Positions 44,642-55,849 are shown, counted from the stretch's first letter. The stretch is DNA of 64,000 nucleotides from Nemertoderma westbladi (GCA_032718475.1 JAUCBJ010001465.1:1-64000); one strand, 5' to 3'. Numbers and translations: made by a program. Notes: a model not told the origin generated them from the sequence alone.

Positions 44642-44824
44642 ATGAGTTCTTCCAATGATATTCCACAAGACCATTACGCGGATTGGTTTGGACACGATGA
44701 GCATGATACAAGTTTACTGACCCACGGAATAAGCGAATCTCAACACGGAAATGTTACCGGTAATCGTATTCCCAATTATTACACTACTAGGAAACCTCTT
44801 GCATTAACACATGGGATTGGTTAA
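44642..44824 (+). CDS. Terminal exon of the same unrecognised gene
   Basis: After acceptor CAATTATTATTCATAG the frame is open for 60 codons and ends TAA at 44822-44824. It encodes SSSNDIPQDHYADWFGHDEH, then THGISESQHGNVTGNRIPNY. It is hydrophilic and probably disordered, as C-terminal tails often are. The phase agrees with the exon at 44012-44202. The intron between holds a run of 22 C at 44549-44570. Repeat sequence begins directly after the stop, so the 3' UTR has been overwritten or consists of repeat. Confidence 0.5.
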   Translation: MSSSNDIPQDHYADWFGHDEHDTSLLTHGISESQHGNVTGNRIPNYYTTRKPLALTHGIG

Positions 44825-44829
44825 TTAAC

Positions 44830-44885
44830 TATTATTTGATTGGACGTTGAAATCATGTAAGGAATGGAAAGAGGGGTCGAACTTG
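44830..44885 (-). repeat. Fragment of the repeat also found at 51470-51530
   Basis: TTTGATTGGACGTTGAAATC, ATGTAAGGAATGG and GGTCGAACT match the reverse complement of 51475-51530 and 54919-54974. A likely continuation (CACATTGGGCCAGG) lies beyond the right end of the MULE near 48373, which suggests that the MULE sits inside this repeat. Confidence 0.6.
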
Positions 44886-45119
44886 TTTGTTTTTTACTCA
44901 GTTGGCAGGTAGAAAATGTTCCAAACGCTGTAAGGAATGGAGACAGTGGGTGAAAGTGATTTTTTAGCGCGTCAAGTCTTATCAGTACCGCAGGTTGGCC
45001 AGCAACACAGCGCGCATCCGTTTACTTCCTAATATAAGAGCTACTCGTCTTCGCGCTAGTGCAGTTGGATGGACACGAATAGCAGACTGACTATTCTTAA
45101 GCAACTACTACTATAATCG

Positions 45120-45345
45120 GTCGGCTGCATTGAAACTGCACATTGAGATGCTATGCCAGCGTAACAAAAACATTTTGTCACCACCATGCAATCCACAATT
45201 GGGAATTCCAATGTCGCGTGCATTAAGAATGCTATGCCGGCTTATCAACAAAGTTGCACCGACACAACTCCCTATCCCCCATGAATTTCGTGAGATTATC
45301 CGCATATTCAAGGCCAGTGTCCTTTAAGATGTGTCTCACGGAGGC
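45120..45345 (-). mobile_element. LINE 3' fragment inside the MULE left arm
   Basis: The stretch AGAATGCTATGCCGGCTTATC, CCCTATCCCCCATGAATTTC and AAGGCCAGTGTCCTTTAAGA matches the 3' end of the LINE array at 51987-52095 with about 85 percent identity by eye. It interrupts the left TIR arm and explains why the motif cluster is further from the left end than from the right end. Confidence 0.7.
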
Positions 45346-45424
45346 AAAAACAATGTCCAGCGAAGGAATGTATCCCTAGACCAGACACTAGTATAGCCAA
45401 TGTTCCAATGGTTTTATAAACGAA

Positions 45425-45540
45425 ATATACTTTTCATGCCCTATATTTTTTACTTATCATGCCCTATATTATTCCTTTAATGCCCTATATAATTTTAATA
45501 CTTTTCATGCCCTATATTTTTTACTCATTTGCCCTGTATT
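45425..45540 (-). repeat. Subterminal GCCCTATAT motif cluster (left)
   Basis: Five imperfect copies of TGCCCTATATTTTT occur within 115 bp. The right side of the MULE (48070-48185) has the same motif in the opposite orientation. Such subterminal repeats often bind a transposase. Confidence 0.7.
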
Positions 45541-46039
45541 TATATTTATATTTATGTATTATTTACTGTAAAATGGTACAATGTAAAACCTAATGCGGTA
45601 CCGGTACTGGTAATGCCACTAAACAACGGATTTGTTTTCTACAGTATAAACTACATCTACATATAAACTATTGCCACTGCATTGAATGGTCGCTGAGGTG
45701 CCATGTACTGTTAATAAATTGTACTGTACATATATATAATATTAATTCCATAAAAGGTGAAATATAATAATAATAATATACAGTATGTAGATCCATGTTG
45801 TGTAGGCCTATTTGCCTATTACTGTATTGTACAGTATGTCGTTCTATCATTCTTCCCTACCTGTAATCCAGTGTATACTTCACCCTGTACTTACTATACT
45901 ACAGTACTGCCGGCGGTATCTGGTTAATTCAGTTATTTATAATAATATCAGAATATCAATTAGGCATTCTGTTTCATTGTTTACCAGTTTACATGTTTAG
46001 GCCTACTGTTTTTGGCAGGCCCACCATTCAGCTTTGGTA

Positions 46040-47531
46040 ATGGATCACGATTACTCTTATTCTGTTTGCCCAACATCAAGCCTTTACTCATTTGTATTAG
46101 ATGATATGATATACAATGAAAACGATTCCGATTCCGAAAATTCACCTCCTGATGTAAAGCGTTGCAGCGCTGGGCGCCCCGCAGGTACAACAAAAAAAAT
46201 TAACATTAATTATGACTGTATTTTCTATACCTTTATAAGCGGGATGCTTTAGGACCACATGTTGTGGATTTTGGTGACCTTTCCCATTGTTCCAGACAGA
46301 CAGACATCTCGCACATTCTGTTGGTTTCCGAAGACGAGCTGCTAGTTGCCCATGTGATAGATAACAGTAGCCATTTATTCTGCATCCTGTTTACGTGCAA
46401 GCCACTCCTGCGTCTCGCAAAAGCCCGGCAGGACTACAATTTATGCACTGACGCCACTTATAAACTTAACTGGAATGGATTCCCTGTACTGTTGACTGGA
46501 TGCACTGACTTTAACAAATCATTCCTCCCACTCTGCATCACTGTATCATTCACTGAAAATGCAGGTGATTTCGAGTTTATTTTTCATGTGTTATCGAAGT
46601 ATGTGGGGGCTTTGGGCGGGTATCCCTATAAACCAAGTGTCCTCATTGCTGACTGCACACCAGCAATTACCTCTGCCTTTGCTGTTGTGTTTGGCGATGA
46701 CTTCCTAAGAGTACACTGCTGGGCCCATATCTACCGACTAATCGAGAAGGAAATCAGGTGCGTCAAAGATCCGGTAATTAGAACTAAACTCCTCGACGAT
46801 ATACATATAATGCAGGTTTCACTAGACGACGACCAGTTTTGTAACTTGTGGGTTCTGCTGAAGCAGAAATGGGACTCCATCGATTCTCCTGGCATAGCTA
46901 CATTCCTTAAATCATTCAAAGACCTGCACATCGATCAGAACTCACACTGGTACGAGGGTAATGCAATGGGGCACCCATCAACTAACAACGCACTTGAAGC
47001 CACAAATCGTTATATAAAAGACCATTCCACTTATCGCGAGCGGTTGCCTATGCATTTGTTCCTCCGGGCAATGGAGAAGCTTGTTCAACAACGCGATACC
47101 CTTCCATACAGAGCCACTTGTCTCTCACACTGATTGGTGTGCAGCATACTCGTTTTCGTTTGCAAAGGAGGGAGACCTGTTGTGAAACTGAATGATTCTT
47201 TGATGATCGTTGCAGCATCCGGGAGAGGCCCTGTTACCTTGGAAGAGGCTGCACTATACGTCAATATGATGGCGAGAAACGAAGTCACACATTTGAGATA
47301 TTTAAACAACACAGGATGGGACTGTGGAAAGTTAACTTCGTATCAGCTGATTACACCAAGTCCACATGTACTTGTGTCCCCTTTATTAAGAACTACCAGT
47401 GCAAACATATATTAGGGTTTGCAATTCGTAAGAAACTTGTAATTCCTCCACCTAGTGTCAAGACAGTCCCTCTGGGCCAAAAACCCAAAAGGGGCAGGCC
47501 CAAGAAAGCTTCAAAGTGTCTGCATTATTAA
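46040..47531 (+). pseudogene. MULE transposase, degenerate
   Basis: A first exon (about 46040-46184) starts MDHDYSYSVCPTSSLYSFV and has a donor at CAG/GTACAA. The main frame (46264-47133) holds the MULE DDE-type domain: CTDATYKLNWNGFPVLLTG, VLIADCTPAITSAF followed by HCWAHIYR, and NNALEATNRYIK. A TGA at 47131-47133 interrupts it. The frame continues (VKLNDSLMIVAASGRGPV), then shifts to the frame with a SWIM zinc finger CTCVPFIKNYQCKH and a basic end PKRGRPKKASK. One stop and one frameshift make it inactive. No clear N-terminal WRKY/FLYWCH-type domain is seen. Confidence 0.85.
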
Positions 47532-48069
47532 TATATTGGTCTTCAAATGCATGCTAATGAACTGCCTATTTAATTATGTGAACCGTCAAGGTGCATTAAT
47601 AATGTTAATTAGAATTATTTGTAACTCGGTAGTGAACTCTCTAGATCAATTTCGTAATTACGTCGTTTTTTAGTTTAATTTTTAATTGCAATTTGCCTAG
47701 TGTATTCTTTGGGCCTACTACAATACTACTTATCAATGTTAATTTTTTCATTTGAGTAATTCGCTAATTAACTTTCTAGTTTACTTATTCAAAGCTGTGT
47801 ATGTACATTAATATTCGTAATTACGTCGTTATTTTAGTTTAATTTTTAATTGCAATAGGCCTAGTGCATTCCTTACTACAATACTACTTATCAGAGTAAA
47901 TTTTTGATATTTGGATTATAATCGATCATTTTCTTATTGTTGTGTAAAATAAATCAAAGTGTTTCTCACAGGGACGGGTGTATTTGCGTTTTGACAGTAA
48001 TAAACAACAGTCTGGCAGGCACAGTAATAATCAACAGTCTGACAGTCGAGTTTAGCAGTTCTGCTAGTC

Positions 48070-48185
48070 CAAAAATATAGGGCAGAAAAGTACTTATATA
48101 GGGCATAAAAGTATTTAAAAAAAATATAGGGCATTTGAGTAAAAAATATAGGGCAAAAAAAGTAAAAAATATAGGGCAAAAAAAA
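48070..48185 (+). repeat. Subterminal ATATAGGGC motif cluster (right)
   Basis: Five copies of AAAAATATAGGGCA in 115 bp, in mirror orientation to the left cluster at 45425-45540. Confidence 0.7.
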
Positions 48186-48362
48186 CTGCCTTTATAAACC
48201 ATAACTCAATGTTCTACAGCCTAGAATAATAATATCACATGTTAGTCTTAAGTCCACTCTTATAATACTGTTAGTATAAAATAACCCTTACATGATTTCA
48301 CCCAATTTCTCCATTCCTTGCAGCGTTTGGAACACTTTCTACCTGCCAACTGAGTATAAAAA

Positions 48363-49036
48363 CCCGTACACTACACATTGGGCCAGGGGTGGCCAAAATA
48401 CCCTAAAATGAAGTTTGTTTTTGTGGTTTGAAACATATCCTATCTTGTAGCCCATATTTCGAAACCTAAGAAAAAATATTTTATAAAAATATTTTTTTTA
48501 TATTTTTTTCTGAGGTGAAAAATTAAAATTTTTCTATTTTTCACTCAAAATTTCAGTTTTTAGGAAAAATTTCCAAAAAAACGTAATTTTTTAAAAATTG
48601 GACTACATTGGAAATTTTTCTTTTTAATGTTCTCCATGGCGAGCTGATTCCAAATATGTGGTTTTTAGAGGTCCTCTGCGTAGTCTTCCTGCTTCAAGTT
48701 TCATTTAAACATTTTTTTTCCAAAAATATTTCATTTTTCGTAATTAGGGAAGCCAGACTTTTCGAAGACTGGACTGCACTGAAAAACATTATCAGACATT
48801 CAAATACAACGTTTGTACATCATAAATATGAAAAAAAACTTTGCTCCTACTTGCTCCCCTTCACATAAGGAGCAATTCAAAAATTCCAGTTTTCAACATG
48901 TTCCTATTATTATTACATACATTTAGTCTTATTAATGTAAATAACACATCGAATTCGTATCACTACTCTGAATACTTTATTGACCATGATCACTGATGGT
49001 TATAATGATACAAGCAACCACTCATCAATTCACCTA
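48363..49036. other. AT-rich stretch between the MULE and the LINE array
   Basis: It begins with a piece resembling the repeat at 51440-51480 (CATTGGGCCAGG...GGCCAAAA). After that there are T/A-rich homopolymer tracts and no recognised gene. Confidence 0.5.
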
Positions 49037-49735
49037 CTAATGGAATTCTACATCAGCTTGATGATGATGCTTGATGATACCTGGCTTCCGGATCCATGAT
49101 CCCAGGTAACAGAAGTCATCCACATGCTCCAGCATACCATCTTTTGAGCTTATGCTCATCCGATCAGAGACTTGCTGAGGACTTTCAAAGTTAACTGTCA
49201 AAATTTTGGTCCTTATGGAGTTAATAAAAAGACCAACACTAGAAGCAGCATGTTCTAATGAGCTTAGGAGCCGTTGGGCTCCCTCTAGTGATTCTGAGAG
49301 TACTCCTAAGTCATCAGCAAACTCTAGATCAGTTAGGTACTTGGCAGGATTTCCTCGACTTCTGGAGCCAGTAGGTGGAGTTATCATCACCCCATCATCA
49401 TTATGATGATCTAAGGACATGCGTAGAACATAGTCAACAACAATTATGAACAATAATGGTGCAAGTGTGTCTCCCTGGAGGACGCCCCATAACACTTCAA
49501 ATGGTTCTGTGTCACCATCAACAGTAGACACAAATGTTATCGAACCATCGTATACTGATCTGATTGCTGCAATAATTTCATCAGGAATCCCATATAATGA
49601 AAGTATGCTGAACATACGTGAGCGAGAGACTAAATCAAAGGCCTTGAAGAAGTCAACAAAGATAACAGCCAGATGCCTGTCTTTCATTTTTGATAACTCT
49701 TCAATTATTCTTCTAAGTGCCAAAATCGGCTCCAT
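49037..49735 (-). pseudogene. Reverse transcriptase of LINE copy A
   Basis: It contains motif A (FVDFFKAFDLVSRSRM), motif B (GVLQGDTLAPLLFIIVVDY) and motif C (DLEFADDLGVLS), followed by thumb sequence. It is 232 codons long and truncated at the end. The earlier RT block (TNRASGVDGVPPEVFK, VPKKGNLTLYGSFRGIS) lies at 49823-50170 in another frame. The catalytic residues are intact but the gene is broken. Confidence 0.9.
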
Positions 49736-50580
49736 GGTCCCACGACCTTTACGTAACCCATTCTGATTTCCACAGAGCAGTCTCTCAATGGGATCCCTGA
49801 TGCGATTTAATAGAATTCTATTTTATAGCTTTGCAGCAATCAAGATCAATGAGATTCCCCGAAAAGAACCATAGAGTGTTAGGTTGCCCTTCTTGGGAAC
49901 TGGCACCAACTTATTTGTTTTCATTTCTTGTGGGACTCTTGTTGTTCGGTACATGTCTACTATGATGGGATAGATGAGCTTTAAACACTCAGGTATTTTA
50001 AAGACCTCAGGGGGAACACCATCTACTCCACTGGCACGATTGGTCTTAATGCTCTTTGCAGCAGCCTTCACTTCTGCAATCCATAATGTAATGTAATCCA
50101 TAGTGGGGGTTGGGGGGTGCTTTTTTGCCGAGTCAGCTCTCGGGGCAAATACCACACCCTGGTTTGCCATTCCACAGGGTGGGTGTCGCAGTGGAGTCAG
50201 ATATGAGGCCCATCACCCATATATACTCTGGCGCACATGACCCACCATTGGCTGTGCAGCTCATCTGCTGGGTCATGCCCTGTACCCCTGCTGCCAGGTG
50301 CAGGTCGCAGTGAAGTGCACTCAGAGTGGACATGAGAACACTCTACTCCTGACCAGCCATTGGTAGATCACCATCTGCCTGGCCAGGCCATATACCCCTG
50401 CAGCCAAGTATAAGGGTCCTTAATCCAGGACCAAAGGCGTCCTTATCCCAGAACGGAGGGGGTCCTAGTTACAGGACCAGATTTGCCCTATTAAGTTGGT
50501 CTATGCAGCTACAGGTGGCACCTCCTTTATCCTGCATGGAGGTGGCAAGTTTTCTTTATCAATGACCAATAATACCTGAC
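49037..50580 (-). mobile_element. LINE copy A (3' truncated, EN deleted)
   Basis: Read on the minus strand: the 5' leader (50580-50080) is joined directly to the RT start, missing about 1.68 kb that copy C has between EVKAAAKSI and the leader. The RT follows (50090-49037) and stops in the thumb (VDDFCYLGSWIRK). Residues such as SKMKDRH, FDLVSRSR and APLLF distinguish it from copies B and C. A stop lies between the two RT parts at about 49815. The copy is dead. Confidence 0.85.
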
Positions 50581-51960
50581 CTGATCACTTGGCTTGGGAT
50601 CCAATAAGACTCCAACATTCAGGTTTTGGGCTTCCAGCATTTGGTCAAACAAAAAGCCAATGGCACATACACTATGCCACTTGGCTTGGGATCCAATAAG
50701 ACTCCAACATTCTGGTTTTAGGCTTCCAGCATTAGGTCAATCAAAAAGTCAAACTTTGTCTCCCTGCAACACATTGACGTCGTGGCAGAGCTTAATACTG
50801 AACATTTACTTTAGTTTACTAAGGTTGCAGGAAATTGTGCCACTTATGGAACATCTCAAAATTAATAATAATTATAAATAAATATATATAATAACAAATA
50901 ATAACAGCTTTGAAAACCTATAAATACCGAAAATAGCACATTTCTATGAAGCTTTAGAGATTATGATATTTTGTGCCATGCTAAACACATGTGCCACATG
51001 CTAAAAAGTGGCACATATGTGCAACTGGAGAATTCGAAACCATTTGTTATCGAATCAGCATCTTTGAAAACCTATAAATACCAAAAATGGAATATTTATA
51101 TGAATGAAGCTTTAGAGATATCGATATTTTGTGCCATGTTAAACACATGTGCCATGTGCCACAAGCTAAAAAGCGGCACTTCTACGCTACTAGAGAATTT
51201 GAAACCATTTGTTAGTGCTTCAGCACCTTGTTAAACCTTGTGGAACCGAAATCTGCGCCATTCTGCCTGTGTCTAATGTGTTTGCGAAATACGCCAATTT
51301 TGGCGCATGCCAGAAATGGCACAAAGCCACCCTTTGAGAATTTGAGACCCATCTCAGAAGATTCGCTGCTATCGAAAACCCGTATAGGTGAAAAATAGTG
51401 CCCAAACTATGAATATTTTTCGAAATAAGGAATTTTGGCCGCAAAACAGGGTTTCTGGCCCACTGTGCACTAGTTCGACCACTTTCCCCATTTATTACAT
51501 GATTTCAACGTCCAATCAAATATTAGTTCATTTACTAATCCCAGGCTACAATTCAAGATGTGTTCCTAGTAGTGTAAGGATTGGGAATACGCTGGAAATA
51601 AGTCGTCAGACTTTGTGCGTAATCCCTGGCCTAGCGGCCGAAGAAAATTTACAAAAAAATTTAAAATAATTTAATGTATTGATAGCTCATTGTGGCAGTA
51701 TCTTTAGCTATTATTTAGTATTAGCTCTTCATGGTACCATATTTTAATAAAATGTGGTTAGAAAAAAAATAAAAATTATGTGCTTATGTTGTGTCCTCTA
51801 CGGTAGGGACTACCCTACAGCCTACAAATCTACTAATACGAAGCTATAGAATATCTCTATCCGTAAAGTCCAGTAGTATACCGCTTACCAGAGATCCCAG
51901 TAACGATGTATCTTACTGTAAGACTCTAGTAATGAAACGGGCTCGTACTACTACTAGGAT
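50581..51960. other. Inter-LINE region with its own tandem repeats
   Basis: Contains two copies of a ~95-bp unit (CACTTGGCTTGGGATCCAAT at 50587 and 50679). It also has at least two units of about 160 bp (GAAAACCTATAAATACC... TTTTGTGCCATG...GAAACCATTTGTTA at about 50912 and 51066) with a more diverged third to 51380. A SINE-like tail (GGAAATAAGTCGTCAGAC, CTGGCCTAGCGGCCGAAG) lies at 51595-51655. Non-coding. The whole is repeated 3444 bp further on. Confidence 0.75.
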
Positions 51961-52405
51961 CGGCATGCTGCATTGCAGCTGCATTTTTAAGAATGCTGTG
52001 CCGGCTTGTCAACAAAATTGCACCTCCACAACTCCCTATCACCCATGACATTTGCTAGATCATCCGCATCTTTAAGGCCAGTGTCCTTTAAGATGCGTCT
52101 CAAGAAAGTCATGGGCTGTCCACCATGCTTATTCACTCCATGAGGCTGCCAAAGTACAAGATTATGCACTGGCTGGTCCTCACGGCGAAAGCAATGTCCT
52201 GCAAAGCGGAGGCGATTTTGTTCTAGTGTCAAGCTTGGGGGAACCAATGAGACACCTCCAATGTTATATAGTGTCTGGTTGGAGATGTGTGCATTGTACT
52301 TGACACAATGTACCCGGCGTAGCATTCTTGTGAATGTGCCATCCAGAGATTTGGTGTCCTCAGCAGTTAGAGCCCAGCATGGACTCTCGTAGAGGAGTAC
52401 TGGAA

Positions 52406-53179
52406 CTACTGCTGCTCTAAATAATCGGACCTTAAGTTTCCGATTAATTCTAGGTGACTTCCAAATCCTGGAAACCTATTCAAGGCTGCCCATGCCTTTC
52501 CCTTACGTATTCGAAGGTCCTCACCTGACTTCCGGATCCATGATCCCAGGTAACAGAAGTCGTCCACATGCTCAAGCATACCATCCTTTGAGCTTATGCT
52601 CATCCGATCAGAGACTTGCTGAGGACTTTCAAAGTTAACTGTCAGAATTTTGGTCTTTCTGGAGTTAATAAAAAGACCAACACAAGAAGCAGCATGTTCT
52701 AATGAGCTGAGGAGCCGCTGGGCTCCCTCTAATGATTTTGAGAGTACTCCTAAGTCATCAGCAAAGTCTAGATCAGTTAGGTACTTGGCAGGATTTCCTC
52801 GACTTCTGGAGCCAGTAGGTGGAGTTATCATCACCCCATCATCATTATGATGATCTAAGGACATGCGTAGAACATAGTCAACCACAATAATGAACAAGAA
52901 TGGTGCAAGTGTGTCTCCTTGGAGGACGCCCCATAACACTTCAAATGGTTCTGTGTCACCGTCAACAGTAGACACAAATGTTGTCGAACCATCGTATACT
53001 GATCTGATTGCTGCAATAATTTCATCAGGAATCCCATATAATGAAAGTATGCTGAACATACGTGAGCGAGAGACTGAATCAAAGGCCTTGAAGAAGTCAA
53101 CAAAGATAACAGCCAGATGCCTGTCTTTCTTTTTTGATAACTCTTCAATTATCCTTCTAAGTGCCAAAATGGGCTCCAT
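52406..53179 (-). pseudogene. Reverse transcriptase of LINE copy B
   Basis: It has the same motif order as copies A and C (FVDFFKAFDSVSRSRM, GVLQGDTLAPFLFIIVVDY, DLDFADDLGVLSKS) and the same sequence as copy C over this stretch. It ends after GSWIRKSGEDLRIRKGKAW through a frameshift near 52465. The thumb and C-terminal part continue in other frames at 51987-52325. Confidence 0.9.
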
Positions 53180-53266
53180 GGTCCCACGACCTTTACGGAA
53201 CCCATTCTGATTTCCACGTAGCAGTCTCTCAATGGGATCCCTGATGCGATTTAATATAATTCTATT

Positions 53267-53614
53267 TTATAGCTTTGCAGCAATCAAGATCAATGAGATT
53301 CCCCGAAAAGAACCATAGAGTGTTAGGTTGCCCTTCTTGGGAACTGGCACCAACTTATTTGTTTTCATTTCTTGTGGGACTCTTGTTGTTCGGTACATGT
53401 CTACTATGATGGGATAGATGAGCTTTAAACACTCAGGTATTTTAAAGACCTCAGGGGGAACACCATCTACTCCACTGGCACGATTGGTCTTAATGCTCTT
53501 TGCAGCAGCCTTCACTTCTGCAATCCATAATGTAATGTAATCCATAGTGGGGGTTGGGGGGTGCTTTTTTGCCGAGTCAGCTCTCGGGGCAAATACCACA
53601 CCCTGGTTTGCCAT
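53267..53614 (-). pseudogene. LINE copy B leader and first RT block
   Basis: The segment joins leader sequence (MANQGVVFAPRADSAKKH) straight to RT block AEVKAAAKSIKTNRASGVDG because the endonuclease region is deleted. It is identical to 49823-50170 in copy A. It ends at a stop where the chimeric junction with C-type sequence begins. Confidence 0.8.
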
Positions 53615-54024
53615 TCCACAGGGTGGGTGTCGCAGTGGAGTCAGATATGAGGCCCATCACCCATATATACTCTGGCGCACATGACCCACCATTGGCTGTG
53701 CAGCTCATCTGCTGGGTCATGCCCTGTACCCCTGCTGCCAGGTGCAGGTCGCAGTGAAGTGCACTCAGAGTGGACATGAGAACACTCTACTCCTGACCAG
53801 CCATTGGTAGATCACCATCTGCCTGGCCAGGCCATATACCCCTGCAGCCAAGTATAAGGGTCCTTAATCCAGGACCAAAGGCGTCCTTATCCCAGAACGG
53901 AGGGGGTCCTAGTTACAGGACCAGATTTGCCCTATTAAGTTGGTCTATGCAGCTACAGGTGGCACCTCCTTTATCCTGCATGGAGGTGGCAAGTTTTCTT
54001 TATCAATGACCAATAATACCTGAC

Positions 54025-55404
54025 CTGATCACTTGGCTTGGGATCCAATAAGACTCCAACATTCAGGTTTTGGGCTTCCAGCATTTGGTCAAACAAAAAG
54101 CCAATGGCACATACACTATGCCACTTGGCTTGGGATCCAATAAGACTCCAACATTCTGGTTTTAGGCTTCCAGCATTAGGTCAATCAAAAAGTCAAACTT
54201 TGTCTCCCTGCAACACATTGACGTCGTGGCAGAGCTTAATACTGAACATTTACTTTAGTTTACTAAGGTTGCAGGAAATTGTGCCACTTATGGAACATCT
54301 CAAAATTTATAATAATTATAAATAAATATATATAATAACAAATAATAACAGCTTTGAAAACCTATAAATACCGAAAATAGCACATTTCTATGAAGCTTTA
54401 GAGATTATGATATTTTGTGCCATGCTAAACACATGTGCCACATGCTAAAAAGTGGCACATATGTGCAACTGGAGAATTCGAAACCATTTGTTATCGAATC
54501 AGCATCTTTGAAAACCTATAAATACCAAAAATGGAATATTTATATGAATGAAGCTTTAGAGATATCGATATTTTGTGCCATGTTAAACACATGTGCCATG
54601 TGCCACAAGCTAAAAAGCGGCACTTCTACGCTACTAGAGAATTTGAAACCATTTGTTAGTGCTTCAGCACCTTGTTAAACCTTGTGGAACCGAAATCTGC
54701 GCCATTCTGCCTGTGTCTAATGTGTTTGCGAAATACGCCAATTTTGGCGCATGCCAGAAATGGCACAAAGCCACCCTTTGAGAATTTGAGACCCATCTCA
54801 GAAGATTCGCTGCTATCGAAAACCCGTATAGGTGAAAAATAGTGCCCAAACTATGAATATTTTTCGAAATAAGGAATTTTGGCCGCAAAACAGGGTTTCT
54901 GGCCCACTGTGCACTAGTTCGACCACTTTCCCCATTTATTACATGATTTCAACGTCCAATCAAATATTAGTTCATTTACTAATCCCAGGCTACAATTCAA
55001 GATGTGTTCCTAGTAGTGTAAGGATTGGGAATACGCTGGAAATAAGTCGTCAGACTTTGTGCGTAATCCCTGGCCTAGCGGCCGAAGAAAATTTACAAAA
55101 AAATTTAAAATAATTTAATGTATTGATAGCTCATTGTGGCAGTATCTTTAGCTATTATTTAGTATTAGCTCTTCATGGTACCATATTTTAATAAAATGTG
55201 GTTAGAAAAAAAATAAAAATTATGTGCTTATGTTGTGTCCTCTACGGTAGGGACTACCCTACAGCCTACAAATCTACTAATACGAAGCTATAGAATATCT
55301 CTATCCGTAAAGTCCAGTAGTATACCGCTTACCAGAGATCCCAGTAACGATGTATCTTACTGTAAGACTCTAGTAATGAAACGGGCTCGTACTACTACTA
55401 GGAT
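54025..55404. other. Inter-LINE region, second copy
   Basis: Repeat of 50581-51960 at +3444 with at least one base change. It has the same tandem repeats and SINE-like tail (55039-55099). No gene. Confidence 0.8.
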
Positions 55405-55430
55405 CGGCATGCTGCATTGCAGCTGCATTT

Positions 55431-55769
55431 TTAAGAATGCTGTGCCGGCTTGTCAACAAAATTGCACCTCCACAACTCCCTATCACCCATGACATTTGCT
55501 AGATCATCCGCATCTTTAAGGCCAGTGTCCTTTAAGATGCGTCTCAAGAAAGTCATGGGCTGTCCACCATGCTTATTCACTCCATGAGGCTGCCAAAGTA
55601 CAAGATTATGCACTGGCTGGTCCTCACGGCGAAAGCAATGTCCTGCAAAGCGGAGGCGATTTTGTTCTAGTGTCAAGCTTGGGGGAACCAATGAGACACC
55701 TCCAATGTTATATAGTGTCTGGTTGGAGATGTGTGCATTGTACTTGACACAATGTACCCGGCGTAGCAT
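55431..55769 (-). pseudogene. LINE copy C, C-terminal block
   Basis: Encodes MLRRVHCVKYNAHISN, RLRFAGHCFRREDQPVHN and WRCNFVDKPAQHS. The RLRFxGHxxRR pattern is usual at the C-terminus of EN-RT LINE proteins. It is in a different frame from the RT because of an indel near 55910. Confidence 0.8.
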
Positions 55770-55849
55770 TCTTGTGAATGTGCCATCCAGAGATTTGGTG
55801 TCCTCAGCAGTTAGAGCCCAGCATGGACTCTCGTAGAGGAGTACTGGAA

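Larger units (their letters stand above)
44886..48362 (+). mobile_element. MULE (Mutator-like) DNA transposon
   Basis: Inverted ends start with TTTTTACTCAGTTGGCAGG (left, about 44890) and, read from the right end at 48362, TTTTTATACTCAGTTGGCAGG, then GTTCCAAACGCTG. Similarity continues imperfectly for about 250 bp, making long degenerate TIRs. Inside are a transposase pseudogene (46040-47531), a LINE fragment in the left arm (about 45120-45345) and clusters of ATATAGGGC motifs near both ends. A clear 8-10 bp target duplication was not found. Confidence 0.85.
51960..54024 (-). mobile_element. LINE copy B (chimera of C-type 3' part and A-type 5' part)
   Basis: On the minus strand the 5' leader and first RT block (54024-53267) match copy A, including the shared 1.68-kb deletion. 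The rest of RT and the 3' end (53257-51960) match copy C. The change of identity falls between 53257 and 53267. The C-terminal block (52325-51987) contains LRFAGHCFRREDQPVHN. RT is broken by the same stop as copy A. Confidence 0.9.

Noticed and set aside
49206-49766. Plus-strand frames opposite the LINE reverse transcriptases (also at 52650-53210, 56094-56654 and 56895-57374)
   Set aside because: They are antisense shadows of the RT coding strand and recur identically with it in every LINE copy.
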